From: CAYGZL01 sp964354345
GTDB lineage: Bacteria; Chloroflexota; Anaerolineae; Anaerolineales; UBA4823
Assembly: GCA_964354345.1 (NCBI GenBank)
Contig: CAYGZL010000052.1
Coordinates: 3,333-67,332 of the forward strand
Direction: 5' to 3'
Length of the DNA: 64,000 nt
Of the stretch, positions 26,256 to 35,180 are shown in pieces. How positions within the stretch are numbered: the stretch's first letter is position 1; each line of letters opens with the position of its first letter. Position numbers and translations under genes: made by a program. Under the pieces are notes generated by a model. It was not told where the DNA came from. It saw nothing but the letters and a program-made list of their open reading frames with translations, and made no database searches.

Positions 26256-27103
26256 ATACTACCAAGCCAAGGCGTTCGCTGCGAACGGTCGTCCTGGTGA
26301 TGATCGCTCTGGGTTTGATCGCGCTGGCATTGGGTGGTTACCTGACTCCAATCTCGCGTTATATCCTACCGCCTCTGGTAACCGCTCAAACCTGGCTTTC
26401 ATCGCGCTATCAGGCCATCCAGAACCTGGTGAATGCCCCGCAAGATCTCACCCGTTTGCGCCAACGTAATACTGAATTAGAAGTTGAAAACGCCAGTTTG
26501 CAAGCCGAAATTATCGATTTAAAACAACAAATTTCAGAAACTCGTATCCTGTCAGCGTTGGTAGACTTCGCACGTGTCAAACCAGAAAATCGTTATGTCG
26601 CTGCTACCGTTATAGGCCGAGACACAAGTCCATTCTTGCAGTATGTGATCATCAACCGCGGCTCAGACGATGGTTTGCGTCGCGGGATGCCAGTGGTTAC
26701 CCAACAAGGATTAACGGGGCGGATCGCCGCGGTTACTTCTGGGGCAGCCCGTGTGCAACTAATCACCGACGCCGCATCTTCTATAAATATCAGTCTAGAA
26801 ACAGCCGGCGTACAGGCTATCTTACTCGGTTCCGCTACTGGCGATATCAGCCTGGATATGATTCCCCAGGGTGTAACAGTTAAAACGGGTGATTTGGTGT
26901 TGACTTCAGGTCTGGGAGGCAATTATCCGACCAACATCTTGATCGGCCAGATAACCAGTATCCGCAGCCGGGATAACGACTTATTCCAGCGCGCCTCAGT
27001 ACAACCAGTGGTAGATTTTTCTAAGCTCGAAATTTTGCTGGTTATTACTAATTTTCGACCGGTTGATATTACCCCTTTAATCCCTGCCCCCACGGAACCT
27101 TGA
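26252..27103 (+). CDS. mreC: rod shape-determining protein MreC
   Basis: 283-aa MreC. A single N-terminal membrane helix (VLVMIALGLIALALGGYL) is followed by a coiled coil (about 75-110; LTRLRQRNTELEVENASLQAEIIDL) and the double beta-barrel domain (VAATVIGRDTSPFLQYVIINRGSDDGLRRGMPV). It links MreB to periplasmic penicillin-binding proteins. The frame is open from 26141, but ATG at 26252 overlapping the mreB stop gives the right N-terminus. Length matches the family. Confidence 0.93.
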   Translation: MNTTKPRRSLRTVVLVMIALGLIALALGGYLTPISRYILPPLVTAQTWLSSRYQAIQNLVNAPQDLTRLRQRNTELEVENASLQAEIIDLKQQISETRILSALVDFARVKPENRYVAATVIGRDTSPFLQYVIINRGSDDGLRRGMPVVTQQGLTGRIAAVTSGAARVQLITDAASSINISLETAGVQAILLGSATGDISLDMIPQGVTVKTGDLVLTSGLGGNYPTNILIGQITSIRSRDNDLFQRASVQPVVDFSKLEILLVITNFRPVDITPLIPAPTEP

Positions 27104-27118
27104 TACGAAGACCTGGGT

Positions 27119-27619
27119 ATGGCTACTCTGCTTGCGATTCCCATTTTCGGTTTGTTACTGATGATCCAGTCAGCGATCATCAGCCAGATGGCCTTGTTGC
27201 ACGGTACCGCCGACCTGCTACTCCTGGTAGTGATCGCGTGGGCATTACAAAAACGGGTGCGAACCGCCTGGCAATGGAGTATAATCGCTGGATTGATGGT
27301 CACCCTGGTTTCGGCGTTGCCTTTGGGTGTACCTATTGTCATGTATACCTTATCTGCAGGGTTGGCGCAAATTCTCAAGCAGCGAGTCTGGCAAGTACCC
27401 ATTCTGGCTATGTTCGTCACCACTTTTTTTGCCAGCTTACTCTCGCAACTGGTCGCGCTTGGCGCGTTGCAAATCACCGGTAATCCGATTTCTTTCATAC
27501 AGGCCATCAACGTGATTGTTCTACCGAGCATCTTATTAAATCTATTCTTGTCAATACCAATCTATGCCCTGTTGGGTGACCTGGCCCACTGGTTATATCC
27601 CGAAGCACTAGATGTATGA
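27119..27619 (+). CDS. mreD: rod shape-determining protein MreD
   Basis: 166-aa membrane protein with about five hydrophobic helices, following mreC by 15 bp and overlapping the pbp2 start by 4 bp. MreD is weakly conserved; the call rests on position, length, hydrophobic pattern (LLAIPIFGLLLMIQSAIISQMALLHGTADLLLL) and the recognised order mreB-mreC-mreD-pbp2-rodA. It is thought to be a membrane member of the elongasome with ECF-like fold. Confidence 0.85.
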   Translation: MATLLAIPIFGLLLMIQSAIISQMALLHGTADLLLLVVIAWALQKRVRTAWQWSIIAGLMVTLVSALPLGVPIVMYTLSAGLAQILKQRVWQVPILAMFVTTFFASLLSQLVALGALQITGNPISFIQAINVIVLPSILLNLFLSIPIYALLGDLAHWLYPEALDV

Positions 27620-29781
27620 ACGGCTCTCCCCATCTACAAAATCAGATTCCCTTGCCACGAATTTTATCCTTCCTAATTATACTGGGCTTAGTATTTATCG
27701 TTTTTATATCCCGGCTTTTTTATCTGCAAGTGATTGATCACTATACCTGGGTCGCGAAAGCCGAGGAAAACAGTACAGATATATTCAATATCTCCACCCT
27801 GCGAGGCATCATTTATGATCGTAATAATGTTGTCCTGGCGCGAAATATAGCTTCATACAATGTTGTCATTACCGCGGCGGATTTACCCGACGATCCCGGT
27901 GCAGTTCAGGATATTTTTCGCGAGTTGTCAGCTTTAATCAATGTGCCAGTGAGCCGGGGTGAAGTAACTACTGACAATCCTTATGTACCTTGCGTTTCAG
28001 ACGTCGAATCCCTGGGCATTGCCCAAATCGTTGCATATGGTGAATCATCGACGCCATTCCGCCCCGTAAAAATTAAATGTGATATTGATCGAGAAACCGC
28101 CATGATCATTCAGGAAAAAGCCATGAATTGGTCTGGCGTATCGGTTGAAATCCAGCCTATTCGTGATTATCCAACGAACGCCCTGACTTCCACAATCGTC
28201 GGCTTTTTAGGACCCATCCCAGCCAATCAAGAAGAAGCTTACCGAAATAAAGGATTGGTGCCTAACCGGGACAAAGTTGGCTACGCGGGATTGGAATTAC
28301 AATACCAGGATTTGTTAGCCGGGAAAAATGGGTTACGAGTTGCAGAAATTGATGTAGCAGGCAAGGTGATCCGTCCGGATATCGAAACACCCGTCTCACC
28401 GATCCCAGGTAATAGCTTACGGCTCACTATTGACACCCGTTTCCAAGAAGCAGTCGAAACAATCTTACGCACTGACTTGCAGGATTGGAATAACTACTTA
28501 GATAATATTGTTTACTCGAGCGGTGTAGTCATCGCTGTGAATCCTAAGACAGGTGAAATTCTGGCGATGGTATCCTATCCAAGCTATGATAACGCCCGAA
28601 TGTCTCGCATTATCCCCGAATATTACTATCGACAGTTGATCCAGGATCCTACCAACCCTCTATTAAATCACGCAGTGGGCGATGTTCTGCCAGCCGGATC
28701 GGTATTTAAGCTGGTAACCGGCACTGGTGCACTTAATGAAGGTGTTGTTACTCCCGAGCAAATCATCGAGACGCCTGGAAAACTGGTAATAACCGAACGG
28801 TATTATGCCAATGATCCGGGACGTTCTCGTGACCTGATCGATTGGATTTACCGAAAAAATCCGGGTGGTTTTGGTAAGCTGGACTTCGTTCACGGTCTGG
28901 CCAACTCTAGCAATGTTTACTTTTATAAATTAGGCGGTGGATACAAAGAAGAAATTCCCAATGGGGGATTGGGTATCTGTCGCCTAGGTACTTACGCCTC
29001 AGCACTCGGTTATGGGGAAGCGCCAGACGTCTTCCTTCCTGACGAGCAAAAAGGGTTAATCCCAGACCCGACCTGGAAACGTATTAACCAGGCCGAAAGT
29101 TGGTCTTCTGGTGATACGTACATCACCAGCGTTGGGCAGGGATATGTACTGGCGACCCCGATCCAGGTGCTATTATCAGCGGCGATTATCGCAAACGATG
29201 GAAAATATATGCAGCCAACCCTCATTCGCGAGATACTGAACAGTGAGGGGAACATTGTACCGAGCTGGCGAACACCCGAAGGCATTATTACCGACACACT
29301 CACAACTGGCGCCTATCAGGTTTCACCATTCTTACCTCATTTGCAATGGGATATTACCCAGGACCTGGTCATCCAGGAGTTCAACGAAACGACTATCCGT
29401 GGTTGTGAACCTATCCCTGGACAGAAAAAGACAGTCCAACCCTGGGTGTTGGAAAAGTTACGAGAAGGTATGCGTTTAGCTGTTACTGAAGGAACATTGA
29501 AAGATATCTTTGAAGGTTCACCAGTGCTGGCTGCGGGTAAAACCGGTACCGCTGAATACTGTGATAAGTATGCAGCCGCTCAGAATCGTTGCATACCGGG
29601 CAACTGGCCTTCGCATGCTTGGACTGTAGCTTATGCGCCGTATGATAATCCCGAAATCGCCGTGGTTGCGTTTGTATATAACGGCACCGAAGGCTCTACA
29701 GTCGCTGGTCCCATTGTTCGTAAAACTCTAGAAGCATATTTTAAATTCAAGGCAATCGACCGCTCGGTTCAGACACCCTAG
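27616..29781 (+). CDS. mrdA: penicillin-binding protein 2 (peptidoglycan transpeptidase)
   Basis: 721-aa class B PBP. A membrane anchor (about residues 14-36) precedes the pedestal domain (STLRGIIYDRNNVVLA) and the transpeptidase domain with SxxK S362-V-F-K365, SxN S431-S-N433 and KTG K642-T-G644. It crosslinks peptidoglycan for cell elongation together with RodA. Its ATG overlaps the mreD stop. It is longer than E. coli PBP2 (633), with insertions around residues 380-470 and 580-620; these are typical of monoderm-like or Chloroflexota versions, as far as I can judge. Confidence 0.93.
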   Translation: MNGSPHLQNQIPLPRILSFLIILGLVFIVFISRLFYLQVIDHYTWVAKAEENSTDIFNISTLRGIIYDRNNVVLARNIASYNVVITAADLPDDPGAVQDIFRELSALINVPVSRGEVTTDNPYVPCVSDVESLGIAQIVAYGESSTPFRPVKIKCDIDRETAMIIQEKAMNWSGVSVEIQPIRDYPTNALTSTIVGFLGPIPANQEEAYRNKGLVPNRDKVGYAGLELQYQDLLAGKNGLRVAEIDVAGKVIRPDIETPVSPIPGNSLRLTIDTRFQEAVETILRTDLQDWNNYLDNIVYSSGVVIAVNPKTGEILAMVSYPSYDNARMSRIIPEYYYRQLIQDPTNPLLNHAVGDVLPAGSVFKLVTGTGALNEGVVTPEQIIETPGKLVITERYYANDPGRSRDLIDWIYRKNPGGFGKLDFVHGLANSSNVYFYKLGGGYKEEIPNGGLGICRLGTYASALGYGEAPDVFLPDEQKGLIPDPTWKRINQAESWSSGDTYITSVGQGYVLATPIQVLLSAAIIANDGKYMQPTLIREILNSEGNIVPSWRTPEGIITDTLTTGAYQVSPFLPHLQWDITQDLVIQEFNETTIRGCEPIPGQKKTVQPWVLEKLREGMRLAVTEGTLKDIFEGSPVLAAGKTGTAEYCDKYAAAQNRCIPGNWPSHAWTVAYAPYDNPEIAVVAFVYNGTEGSTVAGPIVRKTLEAYFKFKAIDRSVQTP

Positions 29782-29782
29782 G

Positions 29783-29813
29783 GGCGTGGAAAGATCGTGC
29801 AATAATCCACGCC
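29783..29813. terminator. hairpin after pbp2
   Basis: GGCGTGGA (29783-29790) pairs perfectly with TCCACGCC (29806-29813) across a 15-nt loop directly behind the mrdA stop codon. No T-run follows on the plus strand, so termination is weak or factor-dependent. The remaining 150 bp before the next gene contain nothing I recognise. Confidence 0.35.
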
Positions 29814-29969
29814 ACAGAAAAACAATGATTGACGATACACTCTCAGTGACAATCCGGTTGATGAATTGGGATCATCATCGCGTCAAACCAAGCATGGAAA
29901 AACACCGCTATGCTTTCCGTCGCTGATGTCAGGAACTGCTGGCGATTGAGTTAATCGGCCTCGTGCCGG

Positions 29970-31145
29970 ATGATGATGATGAATTCAAACACTGTAAGTC
30001 GTAACGGGATGCGCGAACAGCTCTCCCATACAGCCTGGCATCATTTTGATTTTTGGCTGTTAGGAGCCGTGGTATTGTTGGTCATCTTCGGAATAACCAT
30101 GATTCGATCTGCTGTTGCAGGGAATATTGAACTGACCAGCGAGACAAATGTGGTCACTCGCCAACTCATTTTTGCGGTAGGCGGATTCGTGGTAATGTTA
30201 CTCGTCACAGGGCTGGATTACCATTATTGGTCATCCATCCATCGGTTACTTTTCATAGGCACTATCCTGGTTTTAGCGACATTGACTATCTTCGCCAAGG
30301 CTGTCTTTGGATCAGCGCGTTGGTTTAATGTCTTCTTAATTAATATCCAACCATCTGAATTTGGTAAGGTTGTCATTATCCTGGTCTTAGCCGATTTCTT
30401 CACCCGGCATCGTCATCAAATTAACGAATTGACCTGGATCTTGCGTAGTCTGTTAATGGCCTTAGGGATTGTGGTGTGGGTTATTCTACAGCCAAACCTG
30501 AGTACCTCGATCGTGATGCTGGTTCTTTGGGCAGCCTTGATCTGGGCTGCTGGTTTAAAGGTGAAGCAACTTCTGATTTTTGGCGGTGGAGGTTTGTTAG
30601 CGATTCTAATTGCTTTTCCCATTCTCGTGGAATTGAACATCATCCAGGATTATCAACTCAAACGGGTAACAACCTTCTTATTTCCCGACCCAAACGCTAG
30701 TTATGGGGATAACTATAATATTCAACAAGCCCTGATCAGCATCGGTTCTGGGGGTTTGACCGGACAAGGTTATGGGCATGGTACACAGGTTCAGTATCGT
30801 TTCCTAAAGGTGCGCTGGTCTGACTATATCTTCTCCGCCATGGGCCAGGAATTTGGTTTTATTGGCACCGTCTTGGTAATGTTAATCATGGTATTCGTCA
30901 TTATCCGCTGCATGAGAGCAGCTCGTCTGGCACGCGATACTTACGGCGGGTTAATCGCTTATGGCGTGGCGACTTTGATTGCTTTCCAGGCGATAGTCAA
31001 CATTGGCGTAAACCTTAACCTGCTCCCCGCGACTGGTCTGACTTTCCCATTCGTCAGTTATGGAGGCAGCTCGTTGGCGACCAATTTGATCGCAATTGGT
31101 CTGGTGGAGAGCGTCATACTCAGGCACAAGTCTTTGGAGTTCTAA
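29970..31145 (+). CDS. rodA: RodA/FtsW-family peptidoglycan polymerase (SEDS)
   Basis: 391-aa SEDS glycosyltransferase with ten predicted membrane helices. Family motifs include KAVFGSARWFNVFLINIQPSEFGK, the catalytic-Asp loop with SIGSGGLTGQGYGHGTQ and FLKVRWSDYIFSAMGQEFGFIG, and the C-terminal GVNLNLLPATGLTFPFVSYGGSSL. The location beside PBP2 and mreBCD favours RodA rather than FtsW. There are four ATG codons in a row at the start; any could serve. gltX follows after only 2 bp. Confidence 0.9.
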   Translation: MMMMNSNTVSRNGMREQLSHTAWHHFDFWLLGAVVLLVIFGITMIRSAVAGNIELTSETNVVTRQLIFAVGGFVVMLLVTGLDYHYWSSIHRLLFIGTILVLATLTIFAKAVFGSARWFNVFLINIQPSEFGKVVIILVLADFFTRHRHQINELTWILRSLLMALGIVVWVILQPNLSTSIVMLVLWAALIWAAGLKVKQLLIFGGGGLLAILIAFPILVELNIIQDYQLKRVTTFLFPDPNASYGDNYNIQQALISIGSGGLTGQGYGHGTQVQYRFLKVRWSDYIFSAMGQEFGFIGTVLVMLIMVFVIIRCMRAARLARDTYGGLIAYGVATLIAFQAIVNIGVNLNLLPATGLTFPFVSYGGSSLATNLIAIGLVESVILRHKSLEF

Positions 31146-31147
31146 TC

Positions 31148-32629
31148 ATGACCACTTCAACACCTGTCCGGGTCAGGTTTGCGCCATCACCAACCGGACG
31201 TACCCATATCGCCAGTGGCCGTACAGCGATGTATAACTACCTGATCGCCCGCCAGACGGGTGGACAGTTCATCCTGCGGATTGAAGACACTGACCAGAAA
31301 CGATACGTGCCCGGTTCGGAGGAAGAACTGATCGCCAACCTGCGCTGGTTGGGCCTGGATTGGGATGAAGGTCCAGATGTGGGCGGACCAAATGCCCCTT
31401 ATCACCAAACAAAACGACGTGAAATTTACCTGCACTATGCTCACCAATTGGTCGAAAGTGGGCAGGCTTATTTTTGTTTTTGCACCCCAGAACGATTAAA
31501 ACAGGTTCGCGAGCAGCAACTTGCACAGAAGCTCAATCCCCGCTATGATGGCACTTGCCGGCGCCTTGACCCAGACGAGGCCACCCGGCGCATTGCCCAC
31601 GGCGAGAAGCACGTTATCCGGTTCAAAATGCCTAAAGCTGGCTCAATGACTGTCTATGACCGCTTGCGTGGAGCCATCACGGTCGAAAATAACGCCTTGG
31701 ATGATGTCGTATTGGTCAAGTCGGATGGTCTGGCGGTCTATCACCTGGCTGCTATGGCGGATGACCATGAGATGGGCATTACCCACGTGATCCGCGGCTC
31801 TGAATGGTTACCGACCTTTCCATTGCATGGTCACATCATCCGCGCCTTGGGCTGGCAGATGCCAGAATTTATTCACCTGTCGGTATTCCTGAAGCCCAGC
31901 GGTAAAGGCAAAATGAGTAAGCGTGACACAACTCAGGCAATAAAGGATGGTTACTCGATCTTTATCAGCGACCTGCGTGAATTGGGCTATGTACCAGAGG
32001 CGGTGGTCAACTGGATTGTTCTGATGGGATGGAGTCTGGATGATCACACTGAGTTCTTCACTTTATCAGATCTGGTGCGCCAGTTCAGTTTCAATAAATG
32101 CAATCCTGCCCCGGCGGCAATCAATTTCACCAAGTTGGATCACTTTAACGGTCTGCATATCCGCAACTTTTCAATCGCCGACCTGACCAAGCGGATCAAG
32201 CCATATTTTCTACAAGCAGGTTATTCTATTGACGACCACAAGTTGATGCTTATTACACCCCTGATTCAACCGCGCCTGGTTACATTAGAGGATAGCCTGG
32301 ACTATGCTGGCTTCTTCTTTAAGGAAGACCTTGAGTTGTCTGCTAGCCAGTTGGTAGGCGAGAAGATGAATAGCGCAGAATCAATTTCTGCTCTTTCACG
32401 CACTTATGATATCCTATCATCACTACCTGAAATTAATGGACAAGTCGAAGAGCCACTGCGACTCCTGGCAGAGTCGTTAGGGCTGAAGGCCGGCCAGTTG
32501 TTTGGCCTTTTACGGATGGCGGTCACCGGTCAGACGGTCAGTCCACCATTAATTGAGAGTATGGCGATCATCGGAAAGACAACGGTCCTGAAGCGCATCC
32601 AGGAGGCAATCCAATTGTTGCAGGGATAA
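31148..32629 (+). CDS. gltX: glutamyl-tRNA synthetase
   Basis: 493-aa class I synthetase charging tRNA-Glu. The HIGH-type motif is in FAPSPTGRTHIASGRT (HIAS instead of the common HIGG/HIGN) and the KMSKR motif in GKGKMSKRDTTQ. The discriminating TDQKRYVPGSEEELIANLRWLGLDWDEGP block is typical. The C-terminal alpha-helical domain ends normally. It ends at a bidirectional terminator shared with convergent glnS. Confidence 0.94.
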   Translation: MTTSTPVRVRFAPSPTGRTHIASGRTAMYNYLIARQTGGQFILRIEDTDQKRYVPGSEEELIANLRWLGLDWDEGPDVGGPNAPYHQTKRREIYLHYAHQLVESGQAYFCFCTPERLKQVREQQLAQKLNPRYDGTCRRLDPDEATRRIAHGEKHVIRFKMPKAGSMTVYDRLRGAITVENNALDDVVLVKSDGLAVYHLAAMADDHEMGITHVIRGSEWLPTFPLHGHIIRALGWQMPEFIHLSVFLKPSGKGKMSKRDTTQAIKDGYSIFISDLRELGYVPEAVVNWIVLMGWSLDDHTEFFTLSDLVRQFSFNKCNPAPAAINFTKLDHFNGLHIRNFSIADLTKRIKPYFLQAGYSIDDHKLMLITPLIQPRLVTLEDSLDYAGFFFKEDLELSASQLVGEKMNSAESISALSRTYDILSSLPEINGQVEEPLRLLAESLGLKAGQLFGLLRMAVTGQTVSPPLIESMAIIGKTTVLKRIQEAIQLLQG

Positions 32630-32656
32630 AAAAGACGGGCATTGAGCCCGCCTTTT

Positions 32657-32658
<2 letters not shown>
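32628..32658. terminator. bidirectional terminator between gltX and glnS
   Basis: AAAAAAGACGGGC-ATTGA-GCCCGCCTTTTTT: a GC-rich stem GGGC/GCCC flanked by A-run and T-run, so it works on both strands. It overlaps the stop codon areas of both convergent genes. An A-C mismatch lies next to the GC core, but the T-tract is seven bases on both sides. Confidence 0.85.
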
Positions 32659-34354
<1,696 letters not shown>

Positions 34355-34409
34355 GGGTAAATCTTTCTATGCAGAACAAGGAGAGCCTAAGCTTGAATTA
34401 TAACCACCT

Positions 34410-34438
34410 TTGACGAAAGCAGGTATACATGATAAAAT
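34410..34438 (+). promoter_or_regulatory. promoter of tRNA-Gln
   Basis: TTGACG (34410-34415) and TAAAAT (34433-34438) are 17 bp apart, ending 16 bp before the tRNA. This is a good sigma70-type spacing. Confidence 0.55.
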
Positions 34439-34454
34439 TAACTTTAGTAAACAC

Positions 34455-34525
34455 TGGGGGTTCGTCTAGTGGTAGGACAGCAGACTCTGGATCTGTATGC
34501 CGTGGTTCGACTCCACGACCCCCAG
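34455..34525 (+). tRNA. tRNA-Gln (anticodon CUG)
   Basis: A full cloverleaf is visible in 71 nt: acceptor TGGGGGT pairs with ACCCCCA (34518-34524) with discriminator G; D-arm GTCT...GGAC; anticodon arm GCAGA-CTCTGGA-TCTGT with anticodon CTG; 4-nt variable loop; T-arm CGTGG-TTCGACT-CCACG. CCA is not encoded. It stands alone just upstream of the glnS start, so its aminoacylating enzyme is encoded next to it. Confidence 0.95.
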
Positions 34526-34543
34526 CCTGGCTAACTGCAAGAA

Positions 34544-34579
34544 GCGAGTGGCGCATTCCGCATCGAATGCGCCACTCGC
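34544..34579 (+). terminator. 15-bp perfect hairpin behind tRNA-Gln
   Basis: Arms 34544-34558 and 34565-34579 are exactly complementary (GCGAGTGGCGCATTC and its inverse) with a 6-nt loop, starting 18 bp after the tRNA. The following bases are ATTTAG, a poor T-tract. The stem is long for an ordinary terminator, but termination of the tRNA transcript is the likely role. Confidence 0.6.
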
Positions 34580-34646
34580 ATTTAGATAGTGCCCCGACAT
34601 ATTCTTCTTAACCTCAGGTCAGCTACTAGAGAATAATAAGAAATAC

Positions 34647-34683
34647 TTGACAGTAAATAATAACAGTGTTATAATTATACTGT
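34647..34683 (+). promoter_or_regulatory. consensus promoter with overlapping inverted repeat, MerR gene
   Basis: TTGACA (34647-34652) and TATAAT (34670-34675) are perfect consensus boxes with a 17-bp spacer. ACAGTA (34650-34655) and TACTGT (34678-34683) form an inverted repeat that covers both boxes. Because the spacing is 17 bp rather than the 19-20 bp of classical MerR-activated promoters, binding here would probably repress. The neighbouring MerR-like protein is the likely ligand. Confidence 0.7.
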
Positions 34684-34705
34684 AAAGTATGATAGGAGCT
34701 AACCG

Positions 34706-35149
34706 ATGATCTCACCTGATTATTCCATTCAAGACCTGTGTGATCTCACTGGCTTACCGCGCCGGACGATCCATTTTTATCTTCAGCAGCGACTGCTACC
34801 CCCTCCGGATGGAGCCGGGCTCGGGGCGCGATATGACGATCGTCATCTACTACGTTTACGTCTTATCCCTTTGCTACGGCGACGCGGAAAGCGCCTCGAC
34901 GATATTCGCTCAAAGCTCGAAAACCTGGATATCCCAACCTTACTAAATTTATTCAATCAAGAAAACACCCCTCCACCTCCAACCCCTGCTATATTGCCGG
35001 TCAGCCGGGCTTATGCCCATTATGAGCTGCCTGCTGGTATTTCCCTGGTGGCGCCCTCCAATCTTTCACCCTCTGAACGTGAAAAACTCGCCGAAATTCT
35101 TCGAACGGCCTATCGCCTGTTTACCGAAACCCTCCCTTCAAACGATTGA
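34706..35149 (+). CDS. MerR-type HTH regulator
   Basis: 147 aa. The N-terminal winged helix reads YSIQDLCDLTGLPRRTIHFYLQQRLLPPPDGAGLGARYDDRHLLRLRLI, a MerR family HTH, but the long dimerisation coiled coil is short and is followed by a Pro-rich linker (TPPPPTPAILPVS) and a small helical C-terminus. No metal or drug-binding cysteine is present. It is followed after 31 bp by a VIT-VWA protein, and an inverted repeat overlaps the promoter, so the two genes form an autoregulated unit. SD TAGGAG precedes ATG at 34706. Confidence 0.8.
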   Translation: MISPDYSIQDLCDLTGLPRRTIHFYLQQRLLPPPDGAGLGARYDDRHLLRLRLIPLLRRRGKRLDDIRSKLENLDIPTLLNLFNQENTPPPPTPAILPVSRAYAHYELPAGISLVAPSNLSPSEREKLAEILRTAYRLFTETLPSND

Positions 35150-35180
35150 AATAACCAAGTAAGATTTCCTGGAGTATCTT

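Noticed and set aside
27085..27095. CCCCCACGG in mreC as a third copy of the 50-bp repeat.
   Set aside because: Only nine bases match and the flanks are coding sequence; coincidence.
29819..29969. Possible short gene between pbp2 and rodA.
   Set aside because: All frames are short or interrupted and lack a ribosome site.
34455..34525. tRNA-Gln as integration target of the serine recombinase.
   Set aside because: No duplicated tRNA 3' end is seen, and serine recombinases do not usually use tRNA genes; the recombinase is 27 kb away.
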